A stretch of DNA of 64,000 bases, taken from the NCBI RefSeq assembly GCF_013001025.1, contig NZ_CP053021.1, positions 2,632,001-2,696,000 on the forward strand, read 5' to 3'. This DNA is from Sphingobium yanoikuyae. GTDB taxonomy: Bacteria > Pseudomonadota > Alphaproteobacteria > Sphingomonadales > Sphingomonadaceae. The notes under the pieces were generated by a model. That model worked only from the letters and a program-made list of their open reading frames with translations, was not told the origin of the DNA and did not search any database. Below, piece by piece: positions 17,653 to 27,060 of the stretch (its first letter is position 1; each line of letters starts with the position of its first letter). The position numbers were made by a program, and so were the translations under genes.

Positions 17653-18234
17653 CCAGACCGCGCACAGCACAAGCCAGCCCAGCCCCTCGACCCATCCGGC
17701 CATCACGTCGCTCGGCCAATGCACGCCCAGCCATACCCGGCTGGCGCCGATCAGCGCGATCATCGCCCCGCCCGCGCCATAGGCCCAGCGCTGCCCGGCC
17801 AGCATCGCCAGCGCGCCGAAGAACATCATGTTCCCCGCCGCATGACCGCTGGGGAAGCTGTAGCTATGCACGATGTCGAGATGCGGCAGCAGGTCTGGCC
17901 GGGGCGCGGCGAAAATCTGTTTGAGGATCAGGTTGAGCAGCGTGCCGCCAATCTCCACCCCGGCAAACCACCAGGCCGCCGCGCGCCGCCCGGTAAAGAC
18001 CAGCGCCCCCAGCACGACCAGCGACAGGATGATGCGGATCGCCGTGCCGCCGATTGCCGAGGCGAGCCGCATGACCATGGTCACCTGCCCGCCCAGCGCC
18101 GTCTCGCGCCCCTGCCCGGCCCAGCCCATCAGACCGATGTTCAGATCGTCGAGCAGACCATTGCGCTGCGCCAGCGCGATTCCCAGCACGCAAAAAAGCG
18201 CGAGGATGAATATCCCCGCGCCCTTTTTCAGCAT
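17626..18234 (-). CDS. PAP2-family membrane phosphatase
   Basis: The 202-residue protein (start chosen at ATG 18234, MLKKGAGIFILALF; the ORF opens 18 codons earlier inside lpdA) has about six membrane segments. The three phosphatase signatures are KQIFAAPRPD, SYSFPSGHA and SRVWLGVHWPSDV. It likely dephosphorylates a lipid phosphate or undecaprenyl pyrophosphate on the periplasmic face. It is the last gene of the pdhC-thioesterase-lpdA cluster, 10 bases after lpdA. Confidence 0.88.
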   Translation of the reverse strand: MLKKGAGIFILALFCVLGIALAQRNGLLDDLNIGLMGWAGQGRETALGGQVTMVMRLASAIGGTAIRIILSLVVLGALVFTGRRAAAWWFAGVEIGGTLLNLILKQIFAAPRPDLLPHLDIVHSYSFPSGHAAGNMMFFGALAMLAGQRWAYGAGGAMIALIGASRVWLGVHWPSDVMAGWVEGLGWLVLCAVWLPARRGQQ

Positions 18235-18244
18235 CTTCTGCCGA

Positions 18245-19660
18245 TCAGATATGGAGCGCACGCCCATAAGCGGCGAGCACGCTTTCATGCATCGATTCCG
18301 AGATGGTCGGGTGCGGGAACACCGTCTGCATCAGTTCGGCTTCGGTGGTCTCCAGCGTCTTGCCGATGGTATAGCCCTGGATCATCTCGGTTACTTCCGC
18401 GCCGATCATGTGGGCGCCCAGCAGTTCGCCGGTTTTGGCGTCGAACACGGTCTTGGTGAAGCCCTCGGCCTCGCCCAGCGCGATCGCCTTGCCGTTGCCG
18501 ATGAAGGGGAACATGCCTACCTTGACGTCGTAGCCCGCTTCCTTGGCCTTGGCTTCGGTCAGGCCGACCGACGCGATCTGCGGGTGGCAATAGGTGCAAC
18601 CCGGAATGTTGCGCACGTCCATCGCATGCGGGTGGACATCCTTGTTGCCCAGCGCCTGCGCGATCGCCTCGACCGTGGTGACGGCTTCGTGGCTTGCCTT
18701 GTGGGCCAGCCATGGCGGCGCGGTGACGTCGCCGATCGCCCAGATGCCGTCGACATTGGTGCGGCCATAGGCGTCAGTCTTGATGTGGAAGCGCTGGTCG
18801 GGCTCGACGCCAACCTCTTCCAGACCGATATTCTCGACATTGGGGACGATGCCGATCGCCACGATGACATGGCTATATTCGGCGGTGATGTCCTTGCCGG
18901 CCTTGTCCTTGATGGTCGCGGTCACGGCCTTGTCGGTCGCGGCGATCTTCTCGATCTTGGCGCCGGTCAGGATGGTCATGCCCTGCTTCTTAACCGCCTT
19001 TTCGAGGAAGGCCGAGACATCGGCATCCTCGACCGGCACGATCCGGTCCATCATCTCGACCACGGTCACGTCAGCGCCCATGTCGTTGTAGAAGCTGGCG
19101 AATTCGATACCGATCGCGCCCGAACCGATGACCAGCAGCTTGGTCGGCATTTCCGCCGGAGTCATGGCATGGCGATAGGTCCACACGCGCTTGCCGTCAG
19201 CTTTCAGCTGCGGCAGGTCGCGGGCGCGGGCGCCGGTCGCGACGATGATATGCTTGGCGGTCAGCTCTTCGCTCTTGCCGTCCTTGGTGACGGTCAGCTT
19301 GCCCTTTCCGGTCAGCTTGCCATCGCCCATGTGAACGGTGATCTTGTTCTTCTTCATCAGGTGCGTGACGCCCTGATTGAGCTGCTTGGCGACGCCACGC
19401 GAGCGCTTCACCACCGCTTCGATGTCGGCGCTGATCTTCTCGGCAACCAGGCCATAATCCTTGGCATGCTGCATATAATGGAAGATTTCGGCCGAGCGCA
19501 GCAGCGCCTTGGTCGGAATACAGCCCCAGTTGAGGCAGATGCCGCCCAGATTTTCGCGCTCCACGATCGCGGTCTTGAGGCCCAGTTGCGCCGCCCGGAT
19601 GGCGGCAACATAGCCGCCCGGGCCGGAGCCGAGGACGATCAGGTCATAGGTATCAGCCAT
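18245..19660 (-). CDS. lpdA: Dihydrolipoyl dehydrogenase (E3)
   Basis: The 471-residue flavoenzyme reoxidises lipoamide and makes NADH. It has the FAD dinucleotide fold GSGPGG at residues 11-16 and the redox-active disulfide C42-LNWG-C47 in GGICLNWGCIPTKALL. It also has the NAD fold (VIGSGAIGIEFASFY) and the C-terminal HPTISE motif with the catalytic His-Glu. It lies downstream of the E2 gene, so it most likely serves pyruvate dehydrogenase. Confidence 0.97.
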   Translation of the reverse strand: MADTYDLIVLGSGPGGYVAAIRAAQLGLKTAIVERENLGGICLNWGCIPTKALLRSAEIFHYMQHAKDYGLVAEKISADIEAVVKRSRGVAKQLNQGVTHLMKKNKITVHMGDGKLTGKGKLTVTKDGKSEELTAKHIIVATGARARDLPQLKADGKRVWTYRHAMTPAEMPTKLLVIGSGAIGIEFASFYNDMGADVTVVEMMDRIVPVEDADVSAFLEKAVKKQGMTILTGAKIEKIAATDKAVTATIKDKAGKDITAEYSHVIVAIGIVPNVENIGLEEVGVEPDQRFHIKTDAYGRTNVDGIWAIGDVTAPPWLAHKASHEAVTTVEAIAQALGNKDVHPHAMDVRNIPGCTYCHPQIASVGLTEAKAKEAGYDVKVGMFPFIGNGKAIALGEAEGFTKTVFDAKTGELLGAHMIGAEVTEMIQGYTIGKTLETTEAELMQTVFPHPTISESMHESVLAAYGRALHI

Positions 19661-19700
19661 GGTCTCTCTCGCTATTCGATATCTTGGTCAGGCCGCGCCC

Positions 19701-20102
19701 TTATTGAGCAGGCAGCGGCGGCACGGAACGGGGCTGGCGATCTTCACCGATCGCCACGAAGGTGAAGGTCGCCTGGGTCACGCGATAGGATCGATCGTCG
19801 TGACGGGCACGGCGCCACGCCTCGACATCGATCTTCATCGATGTGCGGCCGACCGACTTCAGCGTCGCGAACACCGACACCTCATCGCCGACGATGACCG
19901 GACGGTGGAAGGTCATGCCCTCCACCGCGATCGTCACCGCACGGCCGTGGCTGTAGCGCGCCGCGACCGAACCCGCAGCCGAATCCATCAGGCTCATCAG
20001 CCAGCCGCCGAAAATATCCCCATGGGGATTGGTATCGGCTGGCATGGCGATGACGCGCACCGCCGGGCTATGCTCCGGCGGCTGCTCGTCGATCTTCGCC
20101 AT
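19701..20102 (-). CDS. Acyl-CoA thioesterase (hotdog fold, YciA type)
   Basis: The 133-residue hotdog protein has the YciA/BACH pattern: RVIAMPADTNPHGDIFGGWL then MDSAAGSVAARYSHGRAVTI. It hydrolyses acyl-CoAs to free CoA. Its start codon overlaps the last base of pdhC, and it precedes lpdA by 40 bases. So it is co-transcribed with the pyruvate dehydrogenase genes and may help balance CoA supply. Confidence 0.87.
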   Translation of the reverse strand: MAKIDEQPPEHSPAVRVIAMPADTNPHGDIFGGWLMSLMDSAAGSVAARYSHGRAVTIAVEGMTFHRPVIVGDEVSVFATLKSVGRTSMKIDVEAWRRARHDDRSYRVTQATFTFVAIGEDRQPRSVPPLPAQ

Positions 20103-21406
20103 CAGGCCAGCATGCCCAGCGGATTTTCGATGAGTTCGCGGAACGCCTTCATCAGGCGAGCGCCGTCGGCGCCATCGATCGCGCGATGATCGAAGCTGCC
20201 GGTCGCCGACATCACGGTCGCGATCTGGAGCGAGTCATCGACCACGAAGGGACGCTTCTCGCCCGCGCCGATCGCCATGATCATGCCCTGCGGCGGGTTG
20301 ATGACGGCTTCGAACTGCTTGATGCCGAACATGCCCATGTTCGACAGCGACGCGGTGCCGCCCTGATATTCGCTCGGCTGCAGTTTGCCGGCCTTGGCGC
20401 GATCGGCCAGGTCCTTCATCTCGTTCGAGATGGCGGCGACGCCCTTGATGTCGGCGCCGGTGACGATCGGGGTGATCAGGCCACCGGGGATCGACACGGC
20501 CACCGAAATGTCGGCGCGCTTGAACTGCAGCATCTGGTCACCGGCGAACTGCACGTTGCACTCGGGCACCTGCATCAGCCCGACGCCCAGCGCCTTGATC
20601 AGCAGGTCGTTGACCGACAGCTTGACGCCACGGCCCGACAGGCCGGCGTTCAGCTCGCCGCGCAGCTTCAGCAGCTTGTCGAGCTGGATGTCCACGGTCA
20701 GGTAGATGTGCGGCACCTGCTGCTTGGACTCGGTCAGGCGGCGCGCGATCGTCTTGCGCATGCCGTTGAGCTTGATGACTTCGTGCGGAATGCCGAAATC
20801 CTGCGCGGCAGCGGCCACCGGTGCCGGGGCAGCGGCGGGTGCAGCAGCGGCCGGGGCGGCAACCGGTGCAGCGGTCTTGGCCGGGGCAGCAGCGGCGCCA
20901 TCCAGGTCAGCCTTGACGATGCGGCCGTTCGGGCCCGAACCGGCGACAGCAGCCAGATCGACGCCCTTGGCTTCGGCCAGGCGACGGGCCAGCGGGCTCG
21001 CCTTCACGCGGCCTTCCGCCGGAGCGGCGGCAGGCGCAGCCGCCTTCGCCGGCACCGGATCAGCCTTGGCGGCGGGGGCGGCGGCTTCGGCCTTGGCGGG
21101 AACCGCATCAGCCTTGGGCGCGGGGGCAGCGCCACCGCTGGCGGCCGCTGCGGCGACATCCTCGCCCTCTTCGGCGATGATCGCGATGACGGTGCCGACC
21201 TTCACGCCCTCGGCGCCTTCCGACACCAGGATCTTGGCGACGGTGCCTTCATCGACCGCTTCGAATTCCATGGTGGCCTTGTCGGTCTCGATCTCGGCGA
21301 GAAGGTCGCCGGACGATACCTTGTCCCCTTCCTTGACCAGCCACTTGGCCAGCGTGCCCTCCTCCATGGTGGGGGACAGGGCAGGCATCTGGATCGTCTT
21401 GCTCAT
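20102..21406 (-). CDS. pdhC: Pyruvate dehydrogenase complex dihydrolipoamide acetyltransferase (E2)
   Basis: The 434-residue protein has one lipoyl domain (residues 1-78, lipoyl-lysine K43 in [11 protein letters not shown]). A long Ala/Pro/Lys linker follows, then a peripheral-subunit-binding domain around 136-172 ([17 protein letters not shown]). Another Ala/Pro linker leads into the catalytic domain, ending with DHRAIDG (H407, D411). The single lipoyl domain and the ending PLGMLA are typical of alphaproteobacterial PDH E2. The E1 genes are not in the window, so they lie elsewhere. Confidence 0.95.
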   Translation of the reverse strand: MSKTIQMPALSPTMEEGTLAKWLVKEGDKVSSGDLLAEIETDKATMEFEAVDEGTVAKILVSEGAEGVKVGTVIAIIAEEGEDVAAAAASGGAAPAPKADAVPAKAEAAAPAAKADPVPAKAAAPAAAPAEGRVKASPLARRLAEAKGVDLAAVAGSGPNGRIVKADLDGAAAAPAKTAAPVAAPAAAAPAAAPAPVAAAAQDFGIPHEVIKLNGMRKTIARRLTESKQQVPHIYLTVDIQLDKLLKLRGELNAGLSGRGVKLSVNDLLIKALGVGLMQVPECNVQFAGDQMLQFKRADISVAVSIPGGLITPIVTGADIKGVAAISNEMKDLADRAKAGKLQPSEYQGGTASLSNMGMFGIKQFEAVINPPQGMIMAIGAGEKRPFVVDDSLQIATVMSATGSFDHRAIDGADGARLMKAFRELIENPLGMLA

Positions 21407-21595
21407 GCGTTCGGGGCCTCTTCTTGATTATCTGGCACGCGCCGTTTCGGAGCCCGTTTTCACCCTTTGGCCGGAACGGTCAAGGCCACGCCTTGCGCAA
21501 GGGCCCATAATGCCCCACATTTCACCTCGTTGGTTCGTCGGGGCAGTTTTGACGGGCCGGCAAGGCCGATTTTTGTTTCTCGGGGATATCGAACA

Positions 21596-22051
21596 ATGCG
21601 GACATATCTGGTGGTCGTGGACGAATCGCCCGAAGCGGAAACCGCGCTGCGCTTCGCCGCACGCCGCGCCGCCAAGACGGCCGGGACGATCCGCATCCTG
21701 GCCCTCATCCCGCCGTCCGAATTCGTCCAGTGGGGCGGCGTCCAGGCGACGATGGAGGATGAGGCGCTGCAACGGGCCGAAGCGCTGGTAACCAGCGCCG
21801 CCGGCACGCTGACCGACGAATCCGGCATCCGCCCCAGCATCACCGTGCGCCAGGGCGATCCCGTCGCGGTCGTGCGCAAGACGCTGGAGGAAATGGACGA
21901 TGTCGCCGCCCTGGTCCTGGGCGCCGCCGCCAGTGGCCCACCCGGTGCCCTGGTATCCCACTTCACCGGATCGGACGCGGGCAAGATGCCCTGCCCGATC
22001 ATGATCATCCCCGGTGGCCTCGACAGCGACGCGATCGACCGGCTGAGTTGA
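21596..22051 (+). CDS. Universal stress protein (UspA family)
   Basis: The 151-residue protein starts at ATG 21596 (MRTYLVVVDESPEAETALRF) with GGGGAT upstream; the ORF extends 43 codons further up without support. It has the Usp alpha/beta fold. The nucleotide-binding G-2x-G-9x-G region is poorly conserved (LVLGAAASGPPGALVSHFTG), so it may not bind ATP. It is divergent from pdhC across 189 bases. Confidence 0.85.
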   Translation: MRTYLVVVDESPEAETALRFAARRAAKTAGTIRILALIPPSEFVQWGGVQATMEDEALQRAEALVTSAAGTLTDESGIRPSITVRQGDPVAVVRKTLEEMDDVAALVLGAAASGPPGALVSHFTGSDAGKMPCPIMIIPGGLDSDAIDRLS

Positions 22052-22478
22052 ACCAGAGCCTCAAGGCTTCTCCACGGCGAAATGCGTCGTGCCGGCGCGT
22101 GCGTCCGCGGCGCCCCATCAAGCGCAGACCTCTCGTCGCTGCCGACAATCTCATCATGCTGCACGGTTGCGTACCAGCGCGGCATCCGACAATCGCGCAA
22201 GGGGAGAATAGCGCGCATCTAAGACCAGGCACGATCGAAACACCGCATTACGATCTTCTTCATCGCATCAATGCGGAAACAGACCAGAAATCATTGTCGC
22301 AACCATCTTTCATCCAAATCGATATTTCCGCATCACCATTTCAACTCAGCCCAGACAGAAACTGAACTTCTTATGACCTGAAATATACAGGAAGACGCGC
22401 ACCTTGCTTAACGCGATCTTCAACCTTGCAGGACAATCTTGCGGCAATTGATCTCGTCATAGCGGAAGAACTTCCTCC
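22052..22478. other. Gene-free, relatively AT-rich gap before the cupin gene
   Basis: This 427-base stretch is clearly lower in GC than its surroundings, especially 22220-22440. A 105-codon plus-strand frame (22048-22365) overlaps the usp stop and has atypical composition; I do not consider it a gene. No hairpin terminator or consensus promoter is obvious. It probably holds the promoter for the cupin-GNAT pair and may be remnant DNA. Confidence 0.5.
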
Positions 22479-23315
22479 ATGAGCTTTGTTGCGCCGTCCA
22501 GTCTCGGTCCTTTCGCCAGCGCCTATCCGCTGTCACCGACGATGCTGCAGCATAGCCTGACGGGCCATCCGCTGCTCTCGTTCGAAGCCCTGGCAAAAGC
22601 CAGCATCGACCTGCCACCGCAATTTGTCGAACGCCGGATCGGCAACGCCCCCAATGGCGGCGAATTCGCGATGGACCGCTCCGACGACGCCGATGTCGCC
22701 ACCGTCATTCGCTCGATCCAGACCAGCGGCAACTGGATCATGCTCCGCTTCGTCGAGCAACTGCCCGCCTATCGCGAGTTGCTGGCCAGGCTGATGGACC
22801 AGATCGGCCCCGCAATTTCTCCAGCGACCGGTCCGGGGCTGACGGTGCGGGGGTTCATCTTCATTTCCGCGCCGGGAACGCTCACCCCGTTTCACTTCGA
22901 TTGCGAATATAATATCCTCTTCCAGATCGCGGGCGACAAACAGTTCGCGACCTATCGCCCGATGGCACCATGGCTGCCGATCGACCGGCACGAAGCCTAT
23001 TATGGTGGTGGCGACAATATGCTGCCCTGGAACGACGCCTATGAGGCGGATGCCGACATCCACCCCATGCAGCCGGGCGACGGCCTGTTCATCCCCTATG
23101 CCTCGCCCCATTGGGTCAGGGCGGGCTCGGAGCCGTCCATTTCGCTGTCGATCACTTGGCAGAGCCAGTGGAGCCAGACGCTGGGCGACGCCATGCAGAT
23201 CAATCCGCTGCTGCGGCGATGGGGCCTGCCCACCGGCGACGTGCCGATATGGCCCAAGGCCGCCAAATGGCGCTCGATCGGGTGCCGCGTGGCGCGCAAG
23301 GCCGGGCTGTTATGA
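22479..23315 (+). CDS. Cupin-like (JmjC/cupin_8) Fe(II) oxygenase-type protein
   Basis: The 278-residue protein has the cupin_8/JmjC core with H139-F-D141 (TPFHFDCEYN) and a distal H211 (PYASPHWVRAG). Together these form the 2-His-1-Asp iron site; K154 may bind 2-oxoglutarate. Family members hydroxylate amino-acid side chains in proteins or small molecules. It overlaps the following GNAT gene by 4 bases (ATGA), so the two act together. Both face the degenerate ABC/HlyD/TolC operon. The substrate is unknown. Confidence 0.78.
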   Translation: MSFVAPSSLGPFASAYPLSPTMLQHSLTGHPLLSFEALAKASIDLPPQFVERRIGNAPNGGEFAMDRSDDADVATVIRSIQTSGNWIMLRFVEQLPAYRELLARLMDQIGPAISPATGPGLTVRGFIFISAPGTLTPFHFDCEYNILFQIAGDKQFATYRPMAPWLPIDRHEAYYGGGDNMLPWNDAYEADADIHPMQPGDGLFIPYASPHWVRAGSEPSISLSITWQSQWSQTLGDAMQINPLLRRWGLPTGDVPIWPKAAKWRSIGCRVARKAGLL

Positions 23316-24499
23316 GCCACCTTCCCGCCTCCGGCAGTTTCCAACCGGACTCAAGCCATGCCTGGCCGATGTCGGACGCCGACCAACCCGCCGTCCGCAT
23401 CCTGCGCCATGCCGATCTGACGGCCGATGATCGCGCGCAGTGGGCAGCCCTGTCGGCACTGGCCGGGGCCGCCAATGTCTTCGCGCAGGACTGGTTCATG
23501 GACGCCGCCCTGAGCCACGCGCCTGATGGCGCTGACGTGTTACTGGCCGTCGTCGCCCCCATCGATGGACCATGGCTGGGCGTCATGCCGCTGCTCGCCG
23601 TACCACGCTTCGGCCGGTGGCCCGTTCGCATCTGGCGCAACTGGTCGGCGACCAACCAGTTCCTGGGTACGCCGCTGGTCATCGCGCAGTCCGCTGATCT
23701 GTTCTGGAAGAGCCTGTTCGCCTTCCTGGACCAGCGCGCAGGCGGGGAGATCATGCTGCATGTCTCCGGACTGGATGCCGACGATCCGGTCAATATCGCC
23801 CTGTTCGATCGCTGTGAACGGGAAAGGCGAGCATTCCACACCATCCATTGCCATGATCGTCCAGCCTATCGCGCCGGCAAGCAAGGGGAAGGCCGCAGCG
23901 ACGCGAAAATGCGGAGCCGACTGCGCAGCCTGTCGAAGCGGCTGGAACAGGACCATGGCCCGGTCACGATCGACATTCTGGCGTCTGACGCGCCATGCAC
24001 AGCCTGGATCGACGCGTTTCTGGACCTGGAGGCATCCGGCTGGAAAGGCCGGGGCGGCAGCGCATTGGCAAGCGACGGCGCGACCCAAGCCCTGTTTTGC
24101 GAAGTGATTGAGCGCGGTCATGCGAACGGCAGCGCCCGCCTCGCCACCCTGTCGGTCGGGGGCCGCGCCATCGCCATGTCGAGCTGGTTTGAAGCCGCCA
24201 TCTGGGGCCATGGCTTCAAGATGGCGTTCGACGAGGATTATCGCGCTTATGCGCCGGGCCAGCTTCTGATGCGCGACATCAGGGATCACATCGAGGTCCG
24301 CCCCGGCATGTCCTTCGACAGCTGCGTCCCACGCGGCGCCGGGCACTGCCATCGACTTTGGGGCAGCAACCGGAAGATTGTCGATGGTGTCGTCGCGATC
24401 GGCTCGCCCTGGCACCAAGTCCAGTTCGACGCCCTGATGAAGGCGAGAGCCGCCTATGCGGCGATCAAGGCCCTTTTTCCCGACCGACCGGGGCCCTGA
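23312..24499 (+). CDS. GNAT-family acetyltransferase with CelD/BcsL-like (Acetyltransf_6) domain
   Basis: The 395-residue protein fits the CelD/FemAB-like double-GNAT group: an N-terminal WFMDAALSHAPDG region, a middle MRSRLRSLSKRLEQDHGPV, and a C-terminal GNAT core (FYxVIERG-like, ARLATLSVGGRAIAMSSWF, then FDEDYRAYAPGQLLMRDIRD). Such proteins modify polysaccharides or peptides. The start ATG at 23312 overlaps the cupin stop. The stop is 24 bases from the convergent TolC gene. A longer ORF from 23111 overlaps the cupin and is not used. Confidence 0.8.
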   Translation: MSHLPASGSFQPDSSHAWPMSDADQPAVRILRHADLTADDRAQWAALSALAGAANVFAQDWFMDAALSHAPDGADVLLAVVAPIDGPWLGVMPLLAVPRFGRWPVRIWRNWSATNQFLGTPLVIAQSADLFWKSLFAFLDQRAGGEIMLHVSGLDADDPVNIALFDRCERERRAFHTIHCHDRPAYRAGKQGEGRSDAKMRSRLRSLSKRLEQDHGPVTIDILASDAPCTAWIDAFLDLEASGWKGRGGSALASDGATQALFCEVIERGHANGSARLATLSVGGRAIAMSSWFEAAIWGHGFKMAFDEDYRAYAPGQLLMRDIRDHIEVRPGMSFDSCVPRGAGHCHRLWGSNRKIVDGVVAIGSPWHQVQFDALMKARAAYAAIKALFPDRPGP

Positions 24500-24523
24500 C
24501 GCCAGGTCGTAGCAACATGCCGC

Positions 24524-25987
24524 CTAGCTGCGGTCCAGCCCCAGCGCCCGGTCATCGGCCGTTGCCGCCGCCATTTCGGCCTGGGCTGCGGCGATGCGTG
24601 CCTGCGCCTCGATCAGCTTGACCGCGGCATCGGTGGCCGCTTCCTCGCGACTATTGACCAGGAAGAAATCGCTCGATCCCAGATCGAAGCGGCGCCGCTC
24701 GGCCTGGGCCAGTCGTTCGGCCAGGTCGCGCTGCCGCCGGGTCGTATCCACCAGCACGCGCGCGGCGTCGACCTCGATGCCGATGCCGGCCACTTCGGTG
24801 CGGATCTTTTCCGCCAGATAGCGCTGCTTGACGGTGAGTTCGTCGATCTTTGCCTGGCTCTCGGCGACCTTGCCCCTCGCTTTGCGGTTCTGCAGCGGCA
24901 CCTTGAAGGTCACGCCGACGATCACCTCCAGCGGCGTGCGGCTATAGCCACCCAGACCCTGGGCACCGACATCCTTGGCAACCTGCCCCTCGAAATCCAG
25001 CTTGGGGCGGGTGTCGTTCTCGGCCAGCGCCAGCTTGACCGAGGCGTTATCGATTTCCTCCAGCAGGATGCCGAAGTCGGGACGATCCTCGATCGCGAAC
25101 AGCGGGTTGATCCGCAGGCCGTCGAACGCGGCGGCGGATGCGGGCAGGCGCGCGGCATCGACGAGGATCGGCAATCCGTCCGCATCGCGATAATAGAGCG
25201 AGAAGCTGTTGGCCGCCGCCATGAACTCCTGCCGCGCCTGCACCACCAGCGCCTCGCGCTTGACCATGTTGGCTTCGTTTTCGGTCAGCAATATCGCGGA
25301 CTTGGCGCCCAGTTGCACCTGGCGCGCAATGCCCTGGCTGCGGCTTTCCGCCAGATCGTATAGCGCCTCATAAGCCTTGAGCTTGAGGCCGCTCGCCACC
25401 CATTTCTGATAGGCGGCAATGGCGCGCGCCTGCACGCCGATGGCGGTCGCCCGCGTTTCGAAGCGGGCGATGTCGATGTCATTGCCGGCGATTTGCGAAG
25501 CGGATCGCCGCGCGTCGATCAGGCGATCGCGCATGAGGGCATAGAGCGCTCCGATCTTCAGTTCGCCCGCGCGATTGGTATAGGCCTTGTCCTCATAAAC
25601 CGGGAAATCCCCGCGCGAATTGCGATATTGGCCATAGACATAGCCGCCATTGCCGGTCAGCGGGCGTTCGACCTTGCTGTCGATCAGCGTGCCGTCATAA
25701 TAGCCCTCGACCCGGCTGCGGGCATCCACGGAAAACACCGTGTCGAAAGCGCCCTGTGCGCTGATCGCGCGCCCTTCGGCCTGACGCGCGCGCGCCAGGG
25801 CGGCAATGATATCGGGCGCCGAGCGGGCCGAGGATTGCAGCACCTCATCCAGCGTCAGCGGCGTCGAGGGCTGCCCTGCGGTCGGCGCGGGCGTCGCATC
25901 GACCGACAGGGCTGCACCGGCCGCGCACGGCAGGGTGCCCGCGCCCATGGCCGCGACCAGCATGGGCAGCGCCATTGCGCGCCACAT
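24524..25987 (-). CDS. TolC-family outer membrane efflux protein
   Basis: The 487-residue protein starts at ATG 25987, two bases after the HlyD stop; an ORF 38 codons longer overlaps hlyD and is rejected. It has a signal peptide (MWRAMALPMLVAAMGAGTLP, cleaved near AAGAA). The OEP layout of long coiled helices follows (TLDEVLQSSARSAPDIIAAL, later KLALAENDTRPKLDFEGQVA and VDTTRRQRDLAERLAQAE). It would form the outer-membrane channel of the three-gene export operon. Confidence 0.85.
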   Translation of the reverse strand: MWRAMALPMLVAAMGAGTLPCAAGAALSVDATPAPTAGQPSTPLTLDEVLQSSARSAPDIIAALARARQAEGRAISAQGAFDTVFSVDARSRVEGYYDGTLIDSKVERPLTGNGGYVYGQYRNSRGDFPVYEDKAYTNRAGELKIGALYALMRDRLIDARRSASQIAGNDIDIARFETRATAIGVQARAIAAYQKWVASGLKLKAYEALYDLAESRSQGIARQVQLGAKSAILLTENEANMVKREALVVQARQEFMAAANSFSLYYRDADGLPILVDAARLPASAAAFDGLRINPLFAIEDRPDFGILLEEIDNASVKLALAENDTRPKLDFEGQVAKDVGAQGLGGYSRTPLEVIVGVTFKVPLQNRKARGKVAESQAKIDELTVKQRYLAEKIRTEVAGIGIEVDAARVLVDTTRRQRDLAERLAQAERRRFDLGSSDFFLVNSREEAATDAAVKLIEAQARIAAAQAEMAAATADDRALGLDRS

Positions 25988-25989
25988 CG

Positions 25990-27060
25990 TCACTTCTTCT
26001 TCTCGATCGAACTCTTGTCGTCCTTGGGCGCTTTCGCCTCGCCCTTGCCGGCCACCTGATCCTGGCCAAAGTTGAGCGGGAAATCGTTGAGCTGGCGCCA
26101 CAATTCATACCAGACCGGCACCGTGTCGCCCTGGACCCAGCCCAGCACCTTGCTGCCCTGACGGACGAAGCGTCGCTCCGGCCAGGCGGTCTTGCCCGGC
26201 GCCTGTTCCACCAAGATGCGGAACAACCCGTCGGTGCGCGGCGTGGGATCGACCGACCGCACCTGGCCGTCATAGATACCAACAGCAAAAGCCGGCCAGC
26301 CGCTGAACTGGAAGGCCGGGAAGCCCTCAAATTCGAGCCGCACGGAGCGCCCCGGCTCGACCAGGGGCACGTCGCGCCCGTCGACATAGAGCTCGACCGC
26401 GCGGGTGATATTCTCGGGCGCGATCGTCGCCAGCACCGTGCCGGACGAGATCAGCGCGCCGCCCGCTGCGGCATTCAGATCCTGCACCCGACCTTCACGC
26501 GGCGCCGAGACGATCTGCGCCGAACTTTGCGCGAGCTTGATCTCGATCTGCTTGAGCTTCGCCCGCGCTTCGGCCAGCTTCGCGTCCACGTCGGCGACCT
26601 TGATCTGGGTCTGCTCATAATCGCGCCGGGCGGCCAGCCCTTCGGCATAGAGCTGGCTGGTGCGATTGACGTCGATCATCGCGGTTGCCCGCGCCTGCTG
26701 GACCGCCGCGATCTGCGCCTCGACCTGCGCCTTTTCGCCCGCCAGCCGGGCAAGAAAATCCGGATCGACATCGACCACCCGGACGATCGGATCGCCGGCC
26801 CGGACATGATCGCCGTCCCTGACGTAGAACTCGGCGACGCGGCCGCTCACCAGCGAGGATACGTCGCGGGCGCGGTCCTGCGCGCTCAGCGTCGTGACCT
26901 GGCCACCGCCCTGCGCCGTCTGCTGCCAGGGCACGAACAGGATCGCCAGCACGAGCAGGACGCCCAGCAGGATGAGCCAGGCGACGGTCGTCACCAGTCG
27001 GGGCGGCCGCAACTGGGCGAGCGACGGGAAATGTTCGGCCTGGGCGCGATCCAGTGTCAT
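25990..27060 (-). CDS. HlyD-family periplasmic adaptor protein
   Basis: The 356-residue protein has one N-terminal membrane segment (about residues 24-44). A barrel/lipoyl half follows (VSSLVSGRVAEFYVRDGDHV), then a long helical hairpin (residues 105-190) and the second lipoyl half. A charged Lys-rich tail ends it. It bridges an inner-membrane ABC protein to TolC. Its start overlaps the ABC gene stop by 4 bases and its stop is 2 bases before tolC, so the three genes form a tight operon. Confidence 0.88.
   Translation of the reverse strand: MTLDRAQAEHFPSLAQLRPPRLVTTVAWLILLGVLLVLAILFVPWQQTAQGGGQVTTLSAQDRARDVSSLVSGRVAEFYVRDGDHVRAGDPIVRVVDVDPDFLARLAGEKAQVEAQIAAVQQARATAMIDVNRTSQLYAEGLAARRDYEQTQIKVADVDAKLAEARAKLKQIEIKLAQSSAQIVSAPREGRVQDLNAAAGGALISSGTVLATIAPENITRAVELYVDGRDVPLVEPGRSVRLEFEGFPAFQFSGWPAFAVGIYDGQVRSVDPTPRTDGLFRILVEQAPGKTAWPERRFVRQGSKVLGWVQGDTVPVWYELWRQLNDFPLNFGQDQVAGKGEAKAPKDDKSSIEKKK

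Noticed and set aside
20800..21182. Ala/Pro repeats in the E2 gene as a tandem repeat of interest
   Set aside because: These are the ordinary flexible linkers between the lipoyl, binding and catalytic domains.
22048..22365. 105-codon plus-strand frame after the usp gene
   Set aside because: It starts inside the usp stop, is Arg-rich then AT-rich, and lacks a ribosome site or recognisable domain.
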